This document shows, in pieces, positions 10,215-23,692 of a stretch of 64,000 bases of DNA. The notes under the pieces are model-generated. The model saw only the letters and a program-made list of their open reading frames with translations, was not told where the DNA came from and did no database searches. Source of the DNA: Adiantum capillus-veneris (taxonomy: Eukaryota; Streptophyta; Polypodiopsida; Polypodiales; Pteridaceae); the NCBI GenBank assembly GCA_014529385.2, contig CM043958.1, positions 141,958,234 through 142,022,233 of the forward strand, given 5' to 3'. Position 1 is the first letter of the stretch; the number at the start of each line of letters is the position of its first letter. The position numbers were made by a program, and so were the translations under genes.

Positions 10215-11598
10215 CGGTTATCCTTGCGATAACACTCAAGCTCTTCAGGAGAGAGTTTGTTTTTACCTTTGTAAACTCCCTTCTCTTTAGCTTTGTTGGA
10301 GTTGCCCTTAGGAGACTTTTGGACATTGTCCTTCCCCTTAGGCAAACTTTCATAAGCCACCATAGTATGGTGTATTACCGTCGATATGGTACGTGGCCTT
10401 TGGGAGTTGACATACTCCGCCATTTATTCGGTTAAGCCATCATAAAATTGTTGCTTTTGCTCTCCAAAATCCAACTTTTTGAAGACAGTGGCTTTGAGTT
10501 GTAGGTCCCAAAAATTGTCTACATATTTGTGGATGGATTAATAGGGAGAGAGCTTTAAGCTTCGCCATTCGGTGAGTACTTTGTCTTTGGCATCGGTGGC
10601 CAAAACTGCTTCATAATGGAAGCTCTTAAAGCTTTCCATGTTCGTGGAGCTTCACCGTTGGCTCGTAGCCTAGACCACCATTGCCTGGCGGACTTTTGAA
10701 AGTGCATAACTACATGGCGTAGCTTAGAGGACTCCGTGAAGCCCTCATCTCCAAACGCCGCATCGAACTGTTGGATAAAGGCAAAGACTTTGTCCGTAGC
10801 ACCAAAGGTACCATCATAGGTAAGTAAAGAGATGCTCTTCCCTCCCTCTTTGAACTTCTTTAGCTTGGATGACCTCTTCCATGCGGCAGAGGATTTCCTA
10901 TGGCCTCTTCTTTTTGATGGTTCAAAGGTTGCACCATCACTTTCTTCAGAAGGTGAAGAATTTGAAGAAGGTGGAGAAGAGGGTGACCTCTTTCTCGCCT
11001 TTTTCTTGTCTTGATCTTTGTTGTCTTCACCATCACTTTCATAAGAGGAAGAGGATGAAGATGGAGAAGAGAGTGTCCTCTTTCTTGCCTTTTTATTCTC
11101 TTGCTTTTTATCATCCCTCTTTGAATTATGGCATGGAGAAGAGTGTGATGGTCTTCTCCACTTTGGTGGTGATGGAGAGCGTTTAGCCCGCCGTCTTCGT
11201 GGAGCCATCTCCGCCAAGGTGGCGGGAGACTCACTTCTTTCTCGTTCCTTCGGTGGAGTCTCTTGAGTTCTCCTTTGGGAAGGAGATGCATCATCAAGAA
11301 GTAAATTCTTGAGCCCTTCGTATGGATTCTCTTCTTCTTCCCGAATCGGAGAGAGACCTCTTTTGGGAGACTCACAAGGAGGCTTCCTAGGTGTTCTCTC
11401 GTCATGGTGATGAGCTTGGAGAATCCCGTGAGCACGGAGCTGCCGTTGCACTTCACTTTGGAGAGATGGATTGCCCATGGCTTGTTGAAGCCTAGAAACA
11501 AGATAGTTAACAAGCATCGGAGCATCATTAGTAGCTTGCTCATTAGCAAAATCAAAGTTATCAACATTAATTTCACTCTCTTTACTATTGTCAGCCAT
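10064..11598 (-). pseudogene. Chromovirus 1 gag with Arg/Ser-rich region and zinc knuckle
   Basis: The start is the ATG at 11598 (MADNSKESEINV); chromovirus 2 begins with the same residues at 21451. The 347-codon first frame has a leader, then a long basic Ser/Arg/Lys-rich region with two KKARKR blocks followed by Ser runs (residues about 130-225), then the retrotransposon Gag core (ATDKVFAFIQQFDAAFGDEG, HFQKSARQWWSRL, WKALRASIMKQF). After a break at 10424-10554, the frame at 10064-10423 gives MAEYVNSQRPR and a CCHC knuckle, CFKCGEQGHAYRAC. The basic Ser/Arg region is not part of the usual Gag core. Confidence 0.85.
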
Positions 11599-12002
11599 TC
11601 TAACAACTTTTATGTGTAAACTTTTTAGGTGTACTTTGGCACTTCAAGCCCTAGTTGCTACTCCTCTTTACCCCTTTAGAAAAAGCACTCAAGCTACTGT
11701 ACCCGTGGCTCGAATACCATTAATTGTAAGGAATAGAAGAGAGGGTCTTTCAACACCAAAACAGTACCGGCTCCTGTCAAGCTTCTAATAGCTCAATAGT
11801 GGTTAAGCCGTAGGCAAGCCCCGTAGGACTCCACTATTAAGACCATAGCTCTCGACGGTGATGCCCCGTTAACTGCACGAAGGCAGGCGCACTGCAAGGC
11901 TGAAAAATCCCTATTCTACTTACTCATAGGCAATTAATAATATCAACCATTTATAGCTAGCTTGAAGACCTCCCTTCTTGAGCAAGAAAAGAGAATCCTT
12001 GT

Positions 12003-12014
12003 GCTCTGATACCA
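12003..12014 (-). other. Primer-binding site of chromovirus 1 (tRNA-Met)
   Basis: The reverse complement is TGGTATCAGAGC, one base from the 5' LTR edge at 12016. Confidence 0.88.
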
Positions 12015-12015
12015 A

Positions 12016-13204
12016 TGTAACATTTAAAGGTCTAAAAACTTGTGTGTAGCGGAAATTAGCATGAACATAGTGGGCATTTCATTAGAATAAATTCCTAATG
12101 AGAATTACAAGAGTGCTTGGGTGGAGAGAGCAACAAAAAGCATAACACCTAGTTAGATAGCATGAACAATGATTTCAAAAGAGAGAGAAATTAAGCTATT
12201 GACAACAGTTGAGGACCGGATTCGCATGGAGCCGGTCCCCCCTCCAAAAGGCTTTGTATTATGGTTTCTCCCATCAAGAGAGACATTGTACAATACAATT
12301 CTTTGTGTTCCTTCAAGACTAGCTAGTGCAATGAAGATGAAAGTTTCATGCACTAAGCAAAACACTTAGCAAACACAACATCAATTATCCCCGGTCTCAG
12401 ACCCAAGACCTCACACACCTTTGAAGATGGTGAGAGCTAGCAGGGTATGAGAGTAGATTGAGAGGAAGAAGGAGTATCTTACGAGAAAGCTGTACATCTC
12501 CTCACATAATCACTCATATTAGCATAGCTTAGCTTAGTAATTAGCTTGGTAGAGGATATGAGCATGCATTGAAGCTTGGCTCTTGGTTGGATTTGCATCC
12601 ACATGCCAAGAGTGTGTCGATGTAGGCTTCTATCTCACAAGCTTGGAGTAGGTGATGAGCTCTCCATTAAAGCTTGGGAAGAGATAGTCTTCTTTACTTT
12701 ACACATAGACTATGTGTGAGTGTGTGTGTGATAATGCCTTGCAAAAATCATCCCCCCCTCTCTCTTGGGCGAGCCCTCTTGCTATTTGCTCTTGCTCTAC
12801 CCTCATTGGACCTCCCCAAGTCAAGCCAATGACAATCAAGCAGCATAAGTGATAGCCTTCTAACATGTGTCCCTCTTTCCCCTTTTGTGAGAGCTTTCGG
12901 TAATTTAATAATTTAACAAACTCTCATTGGACCCCTTTGCCTCCTGGCCAATAGGAATCAGGCAAGCCATTGGGCTGCTGAATGCTCATTGGAAACCTTG
13001 GGAGACTGTCCAATAGTCATCTAGGAGACTTAATTCTCATTGGTTCTTTTATTAAGTGTTTTTAAATTAATTAAACTAGATTTAGTCTAGCCTAATTCTC
13101 ATTGGTCCACCTCCAAGGCCATCCAATAGGAATTGGGTACACCTTGTGGGCATCTAGCCTAGGGAGCTGACATGTGTCCCTCATTCCCTTTGTGTAAAGG
13201 GAGC

Positions 13205-13246
<42 letters not shown>

Positions 13247-13623
13247 CTTTCTCTCTCATCCCCTACATGCAAGGCTCACCCCCTCCCAAGTAGGGATTGC
13301 AAAGACTTTTTTGGTACACACACAAAGCATCCAATTCCCTTAAGGTTGACCTTTGGACACAACCTTTGAATTTTGGAACCTTAGCATTTTGGAAGTCTTA
13401 ATGGGCTGAACCTTAGGGTCTTTTTAGCCCATTGTTGCACATGGATCTTTTGCAGATGGCTCCCCTTTGGATCCCTATTTTCCCTCCTTTGGATCCCTAC
13501 TGTGGCTGGTCTGCTAGCTTAACCAATATTCTAGCTTTTTCTCCCCTGGCACTTCCCCATATTAAATGCTCAATTTAACATGAGAAAATCATTTAGGAGA
13601 ATTAGATATTGATTATTATGACA
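12016..13623 (-). repeat. LTR of chromovirus 1 (5' LTR in element sense)
   Basis: This is the 1608-bp partner of 4729-6311 with the same TGTAACATTT and TATGACA ends. It has a longer (TG)n tract at about 13206-13244. Confidence 0.93.
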
Positions 13624-13628
13624 ATAAT

Positions 13629-13672
13629 TCTAAACATTAGAGGCTATACTCTTAGCTCTATTTGTTTTAGAA
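13629..13672 (+). repeat. Right part of the interrupted 115-bp tandem unit
   Basis: It reads TCTAAACATTAGAGGCTA and onward, matching unit 1 from position 4614. Together with 4685-4728 it completes unit 2. Confidence 0.8.
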
Positions 13673-13864
13673 AAGATACTGAAAGTGATATTTGATGGTT
13701 AAAATCTATCATAGCTATAATATGTGCATAGATGTAGTGTAAATTCATACATTTTGGAGCATATCATTCACTAGGTAGATAAGACATCGATTTAGAAGAT
13801 TGAAATAAACATTTCTATGTGCAATCAAAAGGTTACCAAAGGTTATTTAAATTGTAATACTTCT

Positions 13865-14374
13865 ATACTTGGTTGTTTGAGCAAGGTCTCCTACTTCTAA
13901 GTATGGATAAGCTATACACATACATGTAGGGTCTTTTGGTTGTCATGAACAAATTTTCTTACCTCCATAAAGACATAGAATAGGTCCACTTAGTGCCTCT
14001 TGGTTGTTATGAGATGATTCTCTTACTTCCAAGTGAGGCTTAAGGTATGAAGTAGGATTCACTTGGTTGTTATGCTCTTACCTCTAAGTGAATATAGGTG
14101 GATCACCTATAGAATTCACTAGGTTGTGACCGAGCGAAAACTCTTACCTCCTAGTGAATATTAGTCATGCATAGTACTTAGGAGTCACATGGGTGTTATT
14201 GAGCTCATGCTCTTACCTCTATGTTGATATAGAAATTAGAGACCTCATTTATTTTAAGGTCGATTGGTTGTGTTTGAGCAGCAGCTCCTACCTCCAAGAG
14301 ACATAGATAGTGGAATGTGAGATTAATCCATCCCTCATCTAGGTTTTCTTGAGCAAACTCTCTTTACCTCCTAG
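13865..14374 (+). repeat. Array of eight hairpin-like units, about 57-80 bp apart
   Basis: Each unit has a left arm, GGTTGT or a close variant, usually GAGC, then CTCTTACCTC or a variant, then a right arm complementary to its own left arm. Left arms start at 13865, 13931, 13995, 14057, 14114, 14187, 14259 and 14339. Arm pairs include ATACTT/AAGTAT, ATTCACTT/AAGTGAAT, ATTCACTAGG/CCTAGTGAAT and CTAGG/CCTAG. Arm sequences differ between units while pairing is largely kept. The array ends about 150 bp before the hAT transposase similarity, so it may be part of that transposon's subterminal region; this is inference. Confidence 0.7.
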
Positions 14375-14523
14375 TAGCCATTCCCTAAAATATTATCTTT
14401 AACACTATGCATTCATCATTTTAATTTAGCAAATCATATCTATAACCATTTATCTTTCTCACTGCACCATTATGGTGAAAAATTATAATCATATTGTATC
14501 TATTGATTTTAGGATATATTTTG

Positions 14524-14652
14524 TTGAAGTTAGAAAGCATGGTGGGAGGAAAAGAGTGGTCATATGGGAGGAAATAGAGAAAGGCAAAACAGTTTTTTGT
14601 GGAATGCAAACATTGTGGGCATAAGGGGCACGGAAATGCAACTTGCATCAAG
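14524..14652 (+). pseudogene. hAT transposase, part 1 (BED zinc finger)
   Basis: The text VEVRKHGGRKRVVIWEEI, then after a frameshift FFVECKHCGHKGHGNATC, fits the BED-type finger at the N-terminus of plant hAT transposases (CxxC followed by a His/Cys pair). The finger binds transposon ends. The gene is cut at 14652 by chromovirus 2 and resumes at 23537 (KEHLFGTSPNV). The upstream start is not clear. Confidence 0.65.
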
Positions 14653-16273
14653 TGTAACATTTGATGGCCTAATAACTTGTGTGTAGTGGAAAATAGCATA
14701 AACATAGTGAGCATTCCATTAAAATAGATTCCTAATGAACATAGCAAGAGTGCTTGGATGGAGAGAGAAACAAAAAGCATAACACCTAGTTAGATAGGCA
14801 TGAACAATGCTTCAAAAGAGAGAGAAATTAAGCTATTGACAATAGTTGAGGACCGGATTTGCATGGAGCTAGCAATTCCCCCTCCAAAAGGCTTTGTATT
14901 ATAGGTTTCCCCCATCAAGGGAGACATTTTACAATACAATACTTTGTGTTCCTTCAATAACTTAATGGTGCAATGAAGATGGAAGCTTTAAGCACCATGC
15001 ACATACTTATAAAACACAACATCAATTCCCTCACGGTCTCAGACCCAAGACCTCACACACCTTCGAAGATGGTGAGAACTAGCGGGGTATGAGAGTAGAT
15101 TGAGAGGAAGGAGTAGTCTTACGAGAAAGAAGTATATCTCTTCACATGATCACTCATAAAATATTATCATAGCTTAGTAATTAGCATGGCAGAGGGGATG
15201 AGCATGCATTGAAGCGTGGATCTTGGTTGGATTTGCATCACAAAGCTAAGAGTTGTTGGTGTAGGCCTCCCTTCTCACAAGCTTGGAGTAGATGATAAGC
15301 TTTCCATTAGATCTTGAGAAGGAGAGAGAGAGTCTTCTTGATTCACACATGAGATTGTGTGAGTGTGTGTGTGATAATGCCTTGCCAAAATCAGAGCCCC
15401 TCTCTCTCGTGGTCGACCCCTCTTGCAATTTACTCTTGCTGGCACCCCATTGGACCCTGCAAAGCCTAGCCAATGATAATTAAGAATCATAAGTGATATC
15501 CTTGTGACATGTGTCCCCCTTTCCCCTTTTGTGAGAGCTTTATGTAACTAAATAATGCAATTAAACTTTCATTGGACTCCTTTGTCTTCTGGCCAATAGG
15601 AAGCAGGCAAGCCATTGGGCTGTTGAATGATCATTGGACCCCTTGGGAGACTGTCCAATAGTCTTCTTGAGAGCTTAATTCTTATTGGTTCTTTTGTCAA
15701 GTGTTTTTAAATGAATTAAACTAGATTTACTCTAGCCTAATTCTCATTGGTCCACCTCTATGGCCAAGCAATAGGATTTGAATGCACCTTGTGGGCAATT
15801 GGGCTAGGGAGCTGACATTTGTCCATTATGCCCTTTGTGTAGAGGAAGCTTTCGAGAGAGAGAGAGAGTGTGTGTGTGTGTGTGTTTTCTCTCACCTTTT
15901 CTCTCTCTTCCTCTACCTTTAGGGATCGCCCCCTCCTATCTAGGACCACTTGAAGACTTTTTGGTCATCACATAAGTATCCAATTCCACTAAGCTTGACC
16001 ATTTGGACTTACCTTTGAATTTTGAAACCTTAGCATTTTGGAAGTCTTAATGGGCTGAACCTTAGGGTCTTTGAAGCCCATTGTTGTACATTGCTCTTTT
16101 GCAGATGGCCCCCGTTTTGGATCCCTATTTTCCCTCCTTTGGATCCCTACTGTTGTTGGTCTGCCAGCTTAACCAATATTCTAGCTTTTTCTCCCCTGGT
16201 ACTTTCCCATATTAAATGATCAGCTTAACATGAGGAAATCATTTAGGAGAATTAGATATTAGTTATTATGACA
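14653..16273 (-). repeat. LTR of chromovirus 2 (3' LTR in element sense)
   Basis: It starts TGTAACATTTGATGG and ends ATTATGACA; 1621 bp; partner of 21856-23531. It holds a short (GA)n near 15318-15331 and a mixed GA/TG tract near 15855-15884. Confidence 0.92.
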
Positions 16274-16611
16274 TTACCTATCTCTTGAGATCATAATCAC
16301 CCTCGACTATGCCTATTCATTAGTCCTTGTTCTAGCAGGTAGAGGATCCCTACCTTACCCTACGACATCGTTCCAAAATGAATGACTAATCCATTTAGTG
16401 CTTGAGAGCCTAAGGCTACTGCAAGCATGTCTATGCATTAGTACTATCAATATTCCATAATAGAGTGTCAAGCTCTACTTGGTATTTGGGAGATGTCATC
16501 TCCGCAAACTTGATTCTAAGTATGCATACTACTTAACATTTGTGCACAATAAAGAAAAAGAGAGTCTTATAAGACAAAAAATTTGTTCATTTTAAACATT
16601 TGTACATTTGC

Positions 16612-19600
16612 TTAATCTAGGGAAGCATTGTAAGCATTGAGAAGGTTTAGGTTATCTAGCAGCTTCAAAAGGATATTTCTTAAACTTAATAAGATACCAT
16701 CGGATAATCTTACCACCTCTTGATACCTTATCTTCATGTCAAAAAATGGACTTGGGCTGCAACACCTCTTCTTGGTCCTCGATCTCTGGTGGGTCGTCAA
16801 TAGTTGGTTCTTGAGGTGGCTCTCCTTTGTAAGGCTTTAGTAGGCTCACATGGAAAGCATTGTATATGAGACAATGGCTGGGCAACTTGAGTTGATAGGC
16901 CATCTCATTGATTGGTCGATGAATCTGGAAGGGACCATAGTACCTTTTTGCTAACTTAGCGTAGTACTTTTGGTGTCCCATAGTATTCTTGCCTATCGTG
17001 TGCCTTAATCGAGCCTTGGGAAATGTAAGCAAGACCCAATCATTTTCTTTAAAGGCTTGGGCTCTTCTGTGCTTATAAGAAGAAGCCTTTTGCCTTTACT
17101 GTGAGATAAAGATAGCATCCTTAAACTTTTGGAAAAATTCTTGTAGGTCTCGGCTATACTCATCTGCAGCGAAGATCTTTCCATGTACCTTAAGTAGCAG
17201 GGGACTTTTAGATCTTTCCTCAATTACCTCGAAGGGTGCTTTTCCCATGGAGGTATGTACAGTATTATTGTAGGTATACTCCACTAAGGGTAAGTACTTC
17301 TCCAATTGGGACCTTTGATCTACTTCTGTTACATAGGATTTTAGTAAATCAAGAATTGTTAGGTTAGATATTTGACTTTGGCCATCCGTTTGCGGATGAT
17401 AGGCCAAAGAGAAGTTTATCCTTGTCCCTAAATTATCAAAGAGACCCTCTTAAAAATTACTGGTCATTCTAGGATCTCTATCCGACACTATGGACATTGG
17501 CAAGCCATGGTACTTTTTGTGATATGAAGAGGGTTGCCATTTGATGGGCTTTGATAGTCTTTTTTGACAGGTATAAAATGAGCTTGTTTGCTGAACCTGT
17601 CTACTATCATCCATATTCCCGTATACCCATGGATAGACTTAGGCAATCCAAACATAAAATCCATGGATATGCTCTCCCATGGTAAATTAGAGATTGGCAA
17701 AGGTTGAAGAAATCCAAGTTGCTTCCTTCTATCAAACTTCGTCTTTTGGCATACCACACATTTAGAAACATACTCTTGTATGTTTGCTTTCATGGTAGGC
17801 CAATAGAAATATGTTACAATCCCTTTTAGGGTAGACTGAATCCCTCTATGCACCGCATAAGGAGGAGCATGAGATTCATACATTACTTTCTCACGTAGTG
17901 AGTTAGTAACACATAGTCTATTGCCATAGAGAAGATAACCATCTTGTAAAGTAAATGGTTACTCTTTCTTCCCTAATGCAAGGACTAAAATCACATCTTT
18001 AAAATTGGGATCAATAGCATACTCATATGTCATAAAAGATAGATCATTGTGAGTTGGTATGGAAACCACATTCACTCTCGGCCGTCCTGAGAGTGCATCG
18101 GCTACTTGATTATGCTTCCCAGCAATGTGAGCAATATGAAAATGAAATTGCGAAAGGAAATTTTCCCACCTCATTTGTTTGTCGGAGAGCTTGGTCTGCG
18201 TCATGAAGTACTTAAGGCTTTGGTGATCTGTCCACAGGATGAAAGGAGTCCCCAGTAAATAATGCTTCCACGAGTCTAAGGCATGTAGAACTGCGAGGAG
18301 TTCCTTTTCATATACGCCTAGAGATTGCTCAATAGGGTTGAGCCTTCGACTTTCATAGGCTATGGCGTGCCCTTCTTGGATCAAAACAGCTCCAAGGAAA
18401 TCACCACAAGCGTCACATTGGACCTCAAATGCTTTGAGAGATCCGGCAATGTAAGCACAGGTTGAGAGATAAGCTTTTCTTTAAGCTTTTTGAAAGAATT
18501 GTTCTCCTTGGCAGACCATGTATACCTAACATTTTTCTTTTTTAGGTCATGTAATGGTCGTGCTATTAGTGAACTTTTCTATGAAGCGTCTATAGTATGC
18601 ACACATACCTATACAACTTCTTAGTTCATGAAGATTCCTTGGATTAGCCCATCCTTTCATTACCTCTAGCTTTGTAGGATCCATTTGGATGCCATCTTGA
18701 GAGATAATGTGACCTAAATATTGAATCTCTTGTAAGAAAAACTCACTTCTCTTTCGATTAACAGTTTATTCTCTCATAAGACTTGAAATATTACCTAGAG
18801 TCTAGTGAATTAGAGTAGATGATAAGATCATCAAAGAACACTCCAGTAAAGGTTCGGTGAGGCCTGAATAGCTTCTCCATCAAGCGGTTGAATGTGGTTG
18901 GTGCATTGGTCAAACCAAAAGGCATGACAATGTATTCGTAAAGACCAAACATAGTGCAAAATGCGGTCTTTACAATGTCTTGATCAACTATCCTTATTTG
19001 ATGGTAGCCACTTTTTAGGTCAATTCTACTAAAGTAGGTTGGCTCTTGTAGCTTATCAAATAGGTCTTCTACTCGTGGAACGAGAAACCTATTTTTGATA
19101 ATCAACACACATACGATATGTGTCGTCTTTCTTTTGCACTAATAACATGGGTGAGCAAAATGGAGACGAGCTAGACCTAACCATGCCCTTATCAAGTAAC
19201 TCATGCACTTGCCGCATAATCTCCTCTTGTTGAGCTTGAGAAACTCTATAACGAGGTTTATTAGGCAATGAAATAAGTTCAATTGCATGGTCATCATTGC
19301 CTCGTTTAGGAGGTAGTTGACAAGGGATGTCGTCAATAAAAACATCTTGAAATCCCTTGAGAAAATTGGATAACTATAATTCCTTGTGATTGTTTATATT
19401 TTCTTTTGCTAAAGCATTAGGTTCATCTTGAGAATCTTTAACAAAAATCATGTACACGGAAATAGAGATCTATATTGACTTATTGAAAGCTTGCATATGT
19501 ACAATGGGTATGGTGTTACCCATCTCTTTGGCATCTATGTACACATCTTTTTCCTTGAACCTAAGGTGGATTTTCCTTTCAGGGAGTTTAACATTGGCAG

Positions 19601-19860
19601 CCATGCGATCAAACCATGGTGCCCCTAGGATTACATCCACATGCTTGAGAGGGGAGATGAAGAAGTCCTCTTTGTCCTCATAGCTTTGGACATGGAACCT
19701 CAATTTCCCAATTAAGGGAGTGACTGAAGCATCTTGCCCCTTGAAAGCACCATCAGCGGGCAGGCATCTCCCATCTCATAGTCTTGGATGCCTAGCTTGG
19801 TGGCCAACTCTATGGATATGAAATTGTGAGTAGAACTAGGGTCAAAGAGATTAAAAGCAT
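16612..19860 (-). pseudogene. Chromovirus 2 pol: protease, RT, RNase H, integrase, chromodomain
   Basis: The pieces parallel chromovirus 1. The protease site is at about 19815-19850 (D-P-S-S in place of D-S-G-S), with VILGAPWFDRMAANVKLPE at 19470-19703. RT is at 18791-19108 (KSGYHQIRIVDQDIVKTAFC, YEYIVMPFGLTNAP, FFDDLIIYS). RNase H is at 17959-18384 (WTDHQSLKYF). Integrase is at 17096-17883 (HAPPYAVHRG, CVVCQKTKFD, SISMDFMFGLP, HPQTDGQSQ). The GPF tail and chromodomain are at 16612-17032. Compared with copy 1, a short segment before RT is deleted near 19100. Gln replaces the copy 1 TAG after EEVL, but a TGA follows six codons later. Confidence 0.87.
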
Positions 19861-19986
19861 CATGTTCTCTTACCTTTCCGAAGCATGGCATAGAGGAGAT
19901 CCTTTGTGGTGAGCTTCCTCTTCTTGGATTTCAACCAAGGTAGCTCTAGGAGGCTCATGACAGGTGTTCTTTTGGGTACAAGCACA

Positions 19987-21451
19987 TTACGCATACCCTT
20001 GCTTGCCACATTTGAGACAATGGTTATCCTTGCGAACGATAATGCTCAAGATCTTCAGGAGAGAGTTTGTTTTTGCCTTTGTAAATGCCCTTCTCCTTAG
20101 CTTTGTTGTTATTGGAATTGCCCTTAGGAGACTTTTGGACATTGTCCTTCCCCTTAGGCTCATTGGAACCCTTGTTTTCCATGGGCTTAAGATTTCTCTT
20201 AGCCCCTGTTTGAAATTGATTTGTGAGGCCACCGTGGTATGGTGTATGACTGCAGATTTGGTGCATGGCCTTTGGGAGTTAACATACTCCGCCATATCTT
20301 CAGGTAAGCCCACACAAAATTGTTGTTTTTGCTCTCCAAAATCCATATTTTTGAAGACATTGGCTTTGAGATGTAAATCCCAAAACTTGTCTACATATTT
20401 GTGAATAGATTCGTAAGGAGAGAGGTTTAAGATTCACCGTTCGGTGAGTACTTTGTCTTTGGCATCGGAGCCAAAAACTACTTCATGATGGAAGCTCTTA
20501 AAGCTTTCCATGTTCATGGGGCTTCACCGTTTGCCCGTACGTTAGACCACTATTGCCTGGCGGACTTTTGAAAATGCATAGCTACATGACGTAGCTTATC
20601 TAGGACTTAGTGAAGCCCTCATCTCCAAACGCCGCATCAAATTGTTGGATGAAAGCCAAGAGTTTGTCTGTAGCACCAAAGGTGCCATTGTAGGTAAGGA
20701 AAGAGATGTTCTTTCCTCCCTCTTTGAACTTCTTGAGATTGGACGACCTCTTCCATGCAGCATAGGATTTCCTATGGACTCTTCTTTTTTATGGTTCAAA
20801 AGTTGCACCATCACTTTCTTCAGAAGATGGAGAATTTGAGGAAGATGGAGAAGAGAGTGACCTCTTTCTTGCCTTGGTCCTCCTTGTCTGCACCATCCCT
20901 AGAGAATGAAGAAAATGGAGAAGAGGGTGACCTCTTTCTCACCTTTTTGTTCTCTTGTTTTTTATCATCCCTCTTTGAATTATGGTGTGGAGAGATGTGC
21001 AATGGTCTTCTCCATTTAGGAGGTGATGGAGAGCGTTTTTCCCGCCGTCTTCGTGGAGCTATCTCCGCCGAGGTGGCAGGAGACTCGCTTCTTTCTCGTT
21101 ATTTTGGTGGGAGCTCTTGAGTTCTCCTTTGGGAAGGAGAATACGTTGTGAAGTAGTAATTATTGATCCCTTCATACGGATCCTCTTTTTCTTCCCAAAT
21201 CGCAGAGAGGCCTCTTTTGGAAGACTCACAAGGAGGCTTCCTAGGTACTCTCTCGTCATGGTGGGGATCTTGGAGAATCCCTTGAGCATGAAGCTGCCGT
21301 TGCACTTCACTTTGGAGGGATCGATTTCCCATGGCTTGTTGAAACCTAGAAACAAGGTAGTAACAAGCATAGGGGCATCATTAGTAGCCTGCTCATTAGC
21401 AAAATCAAAACTATCAACATTCATTTCACTCTCTTTACTATTGTCAGCCAT
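19987..21451 (-). pseudogene. Chromovirus 2 gag
   Basis: The ATG at 21451 gives MADNSKESEMNVDSFDFANE, colinear with the chromovirus 1 gag start. The Ser/Lys-rich region is shorter (KKQENKKVRKRSPSSP at 20820-21002). The Gag core and the region before the knuckle (SPEDLEHYR, then NHCLKCGKQGYA) lie in different frames. The last knuckle His is replaced by Tyr in the visible frame. Confidence 0.82.
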
Positions 21452-21842
21452 TCTAACAATTTTTTAGGTGTACTTTGGCACTTCAAGCCCTAGTTTCTGC
21501 TCCTCTTTACCCCTTTAGAAAAGCACTCAAGCTCCTGTACCCGTGGCTCAAATATCATTAATTGCAAGGAATAGAAGAGAGGGTCTTTCAACACCAAAAT
21601 AGTACCGGCTCCTTTCAAGCTTCTAATAGCTCAATAGTGGTTAAGCCATAGGCAAGCCCCGAAGGACTCCACTATTAAGACCATAGCTCTCGACAGTGAT
21701 GCCCCGTTATCTACATGAAGGCAGGCACATTGCAAGGCTGAAAAATCCCTATTCTACTTGCTCAATTTCAATTAATAATACCAATCATTTATAGATAGCT
21801 TGAGGACACTCCCCTTCTTGAGCAAGAAAAGAGAAACCTTGT

Positions 21843-21854
21843 GCTCTAATACCA
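21843..21854 (-). other. Primer-binding site of chromovirus 2, one substitution
   Basis: The reverse complement is TGGTATTAGAGC, differing from the tRNA-Met complement at one position. Confidence 0.8.
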
Positions 21855-21855
21855 A

Positions 21856-23531
<1,676 letters not shown>

Positions 23532-23536
23532 TCAAG

Positions 23537-23687
23537 GAACATTTATTTGGCACTAGCCCCAATGTGAAAGAATTGGAGCACCACCTAAAGACATATGGGT
23601 CCATTTTGCAGGATATGGAAAGAGATGCAAAGAGGCAGGACTTCTTCCTAAGAGATAGAAGGGTATGACAGGTGGGTCATCTGTCAA
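23537..23687 (+). pseudogene. hAT transposase, part 2 (end of BED region)
   Basis: It continues the finger with EHLFGTSPNVKELEHHL, then KTYGSILQDMERDAKR, ending in a stop after LRDRRV. It lies between the chromovirus 2 TSD and the copia TSD. It is a short linker region of plant hAT transposases. Confidence 0.65.
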
Positions 23688-23692
23688 CATAG

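Larger units (their letters stand above)
4729..13623 (-). mobile_element. Complete Ty3/gypsy chromovirus 1 (8.9 kb)
   Basis: Two long LTRs (4729-6311 and 12016-13623) flank minus-strand gag, protease, reverse transcriptase, RNase H, integrase and a chromodomain. The element is flanked by the 5-bp duplication ATAAT (4724-4728 and 13624-13628). It has a tRNA-Met primer site next to the right LTR and a purine tract next to the left LTR, both in the correct place for minus orientation. The host sequence is a 115-bp tandem repeat whose undisturbed sister unit shows the empty site. The coding region carries several frameshifts and stops, so it is structurally complete but not autonomous. Confidence 0.93.

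Noticed and set aside
13865-14374. tRNA or microRNA gene cluster
   Set aside because: Units do not fold as cloverleaves, arms are at most 10 bp, and no conserved A/B promoter boxes are visible.
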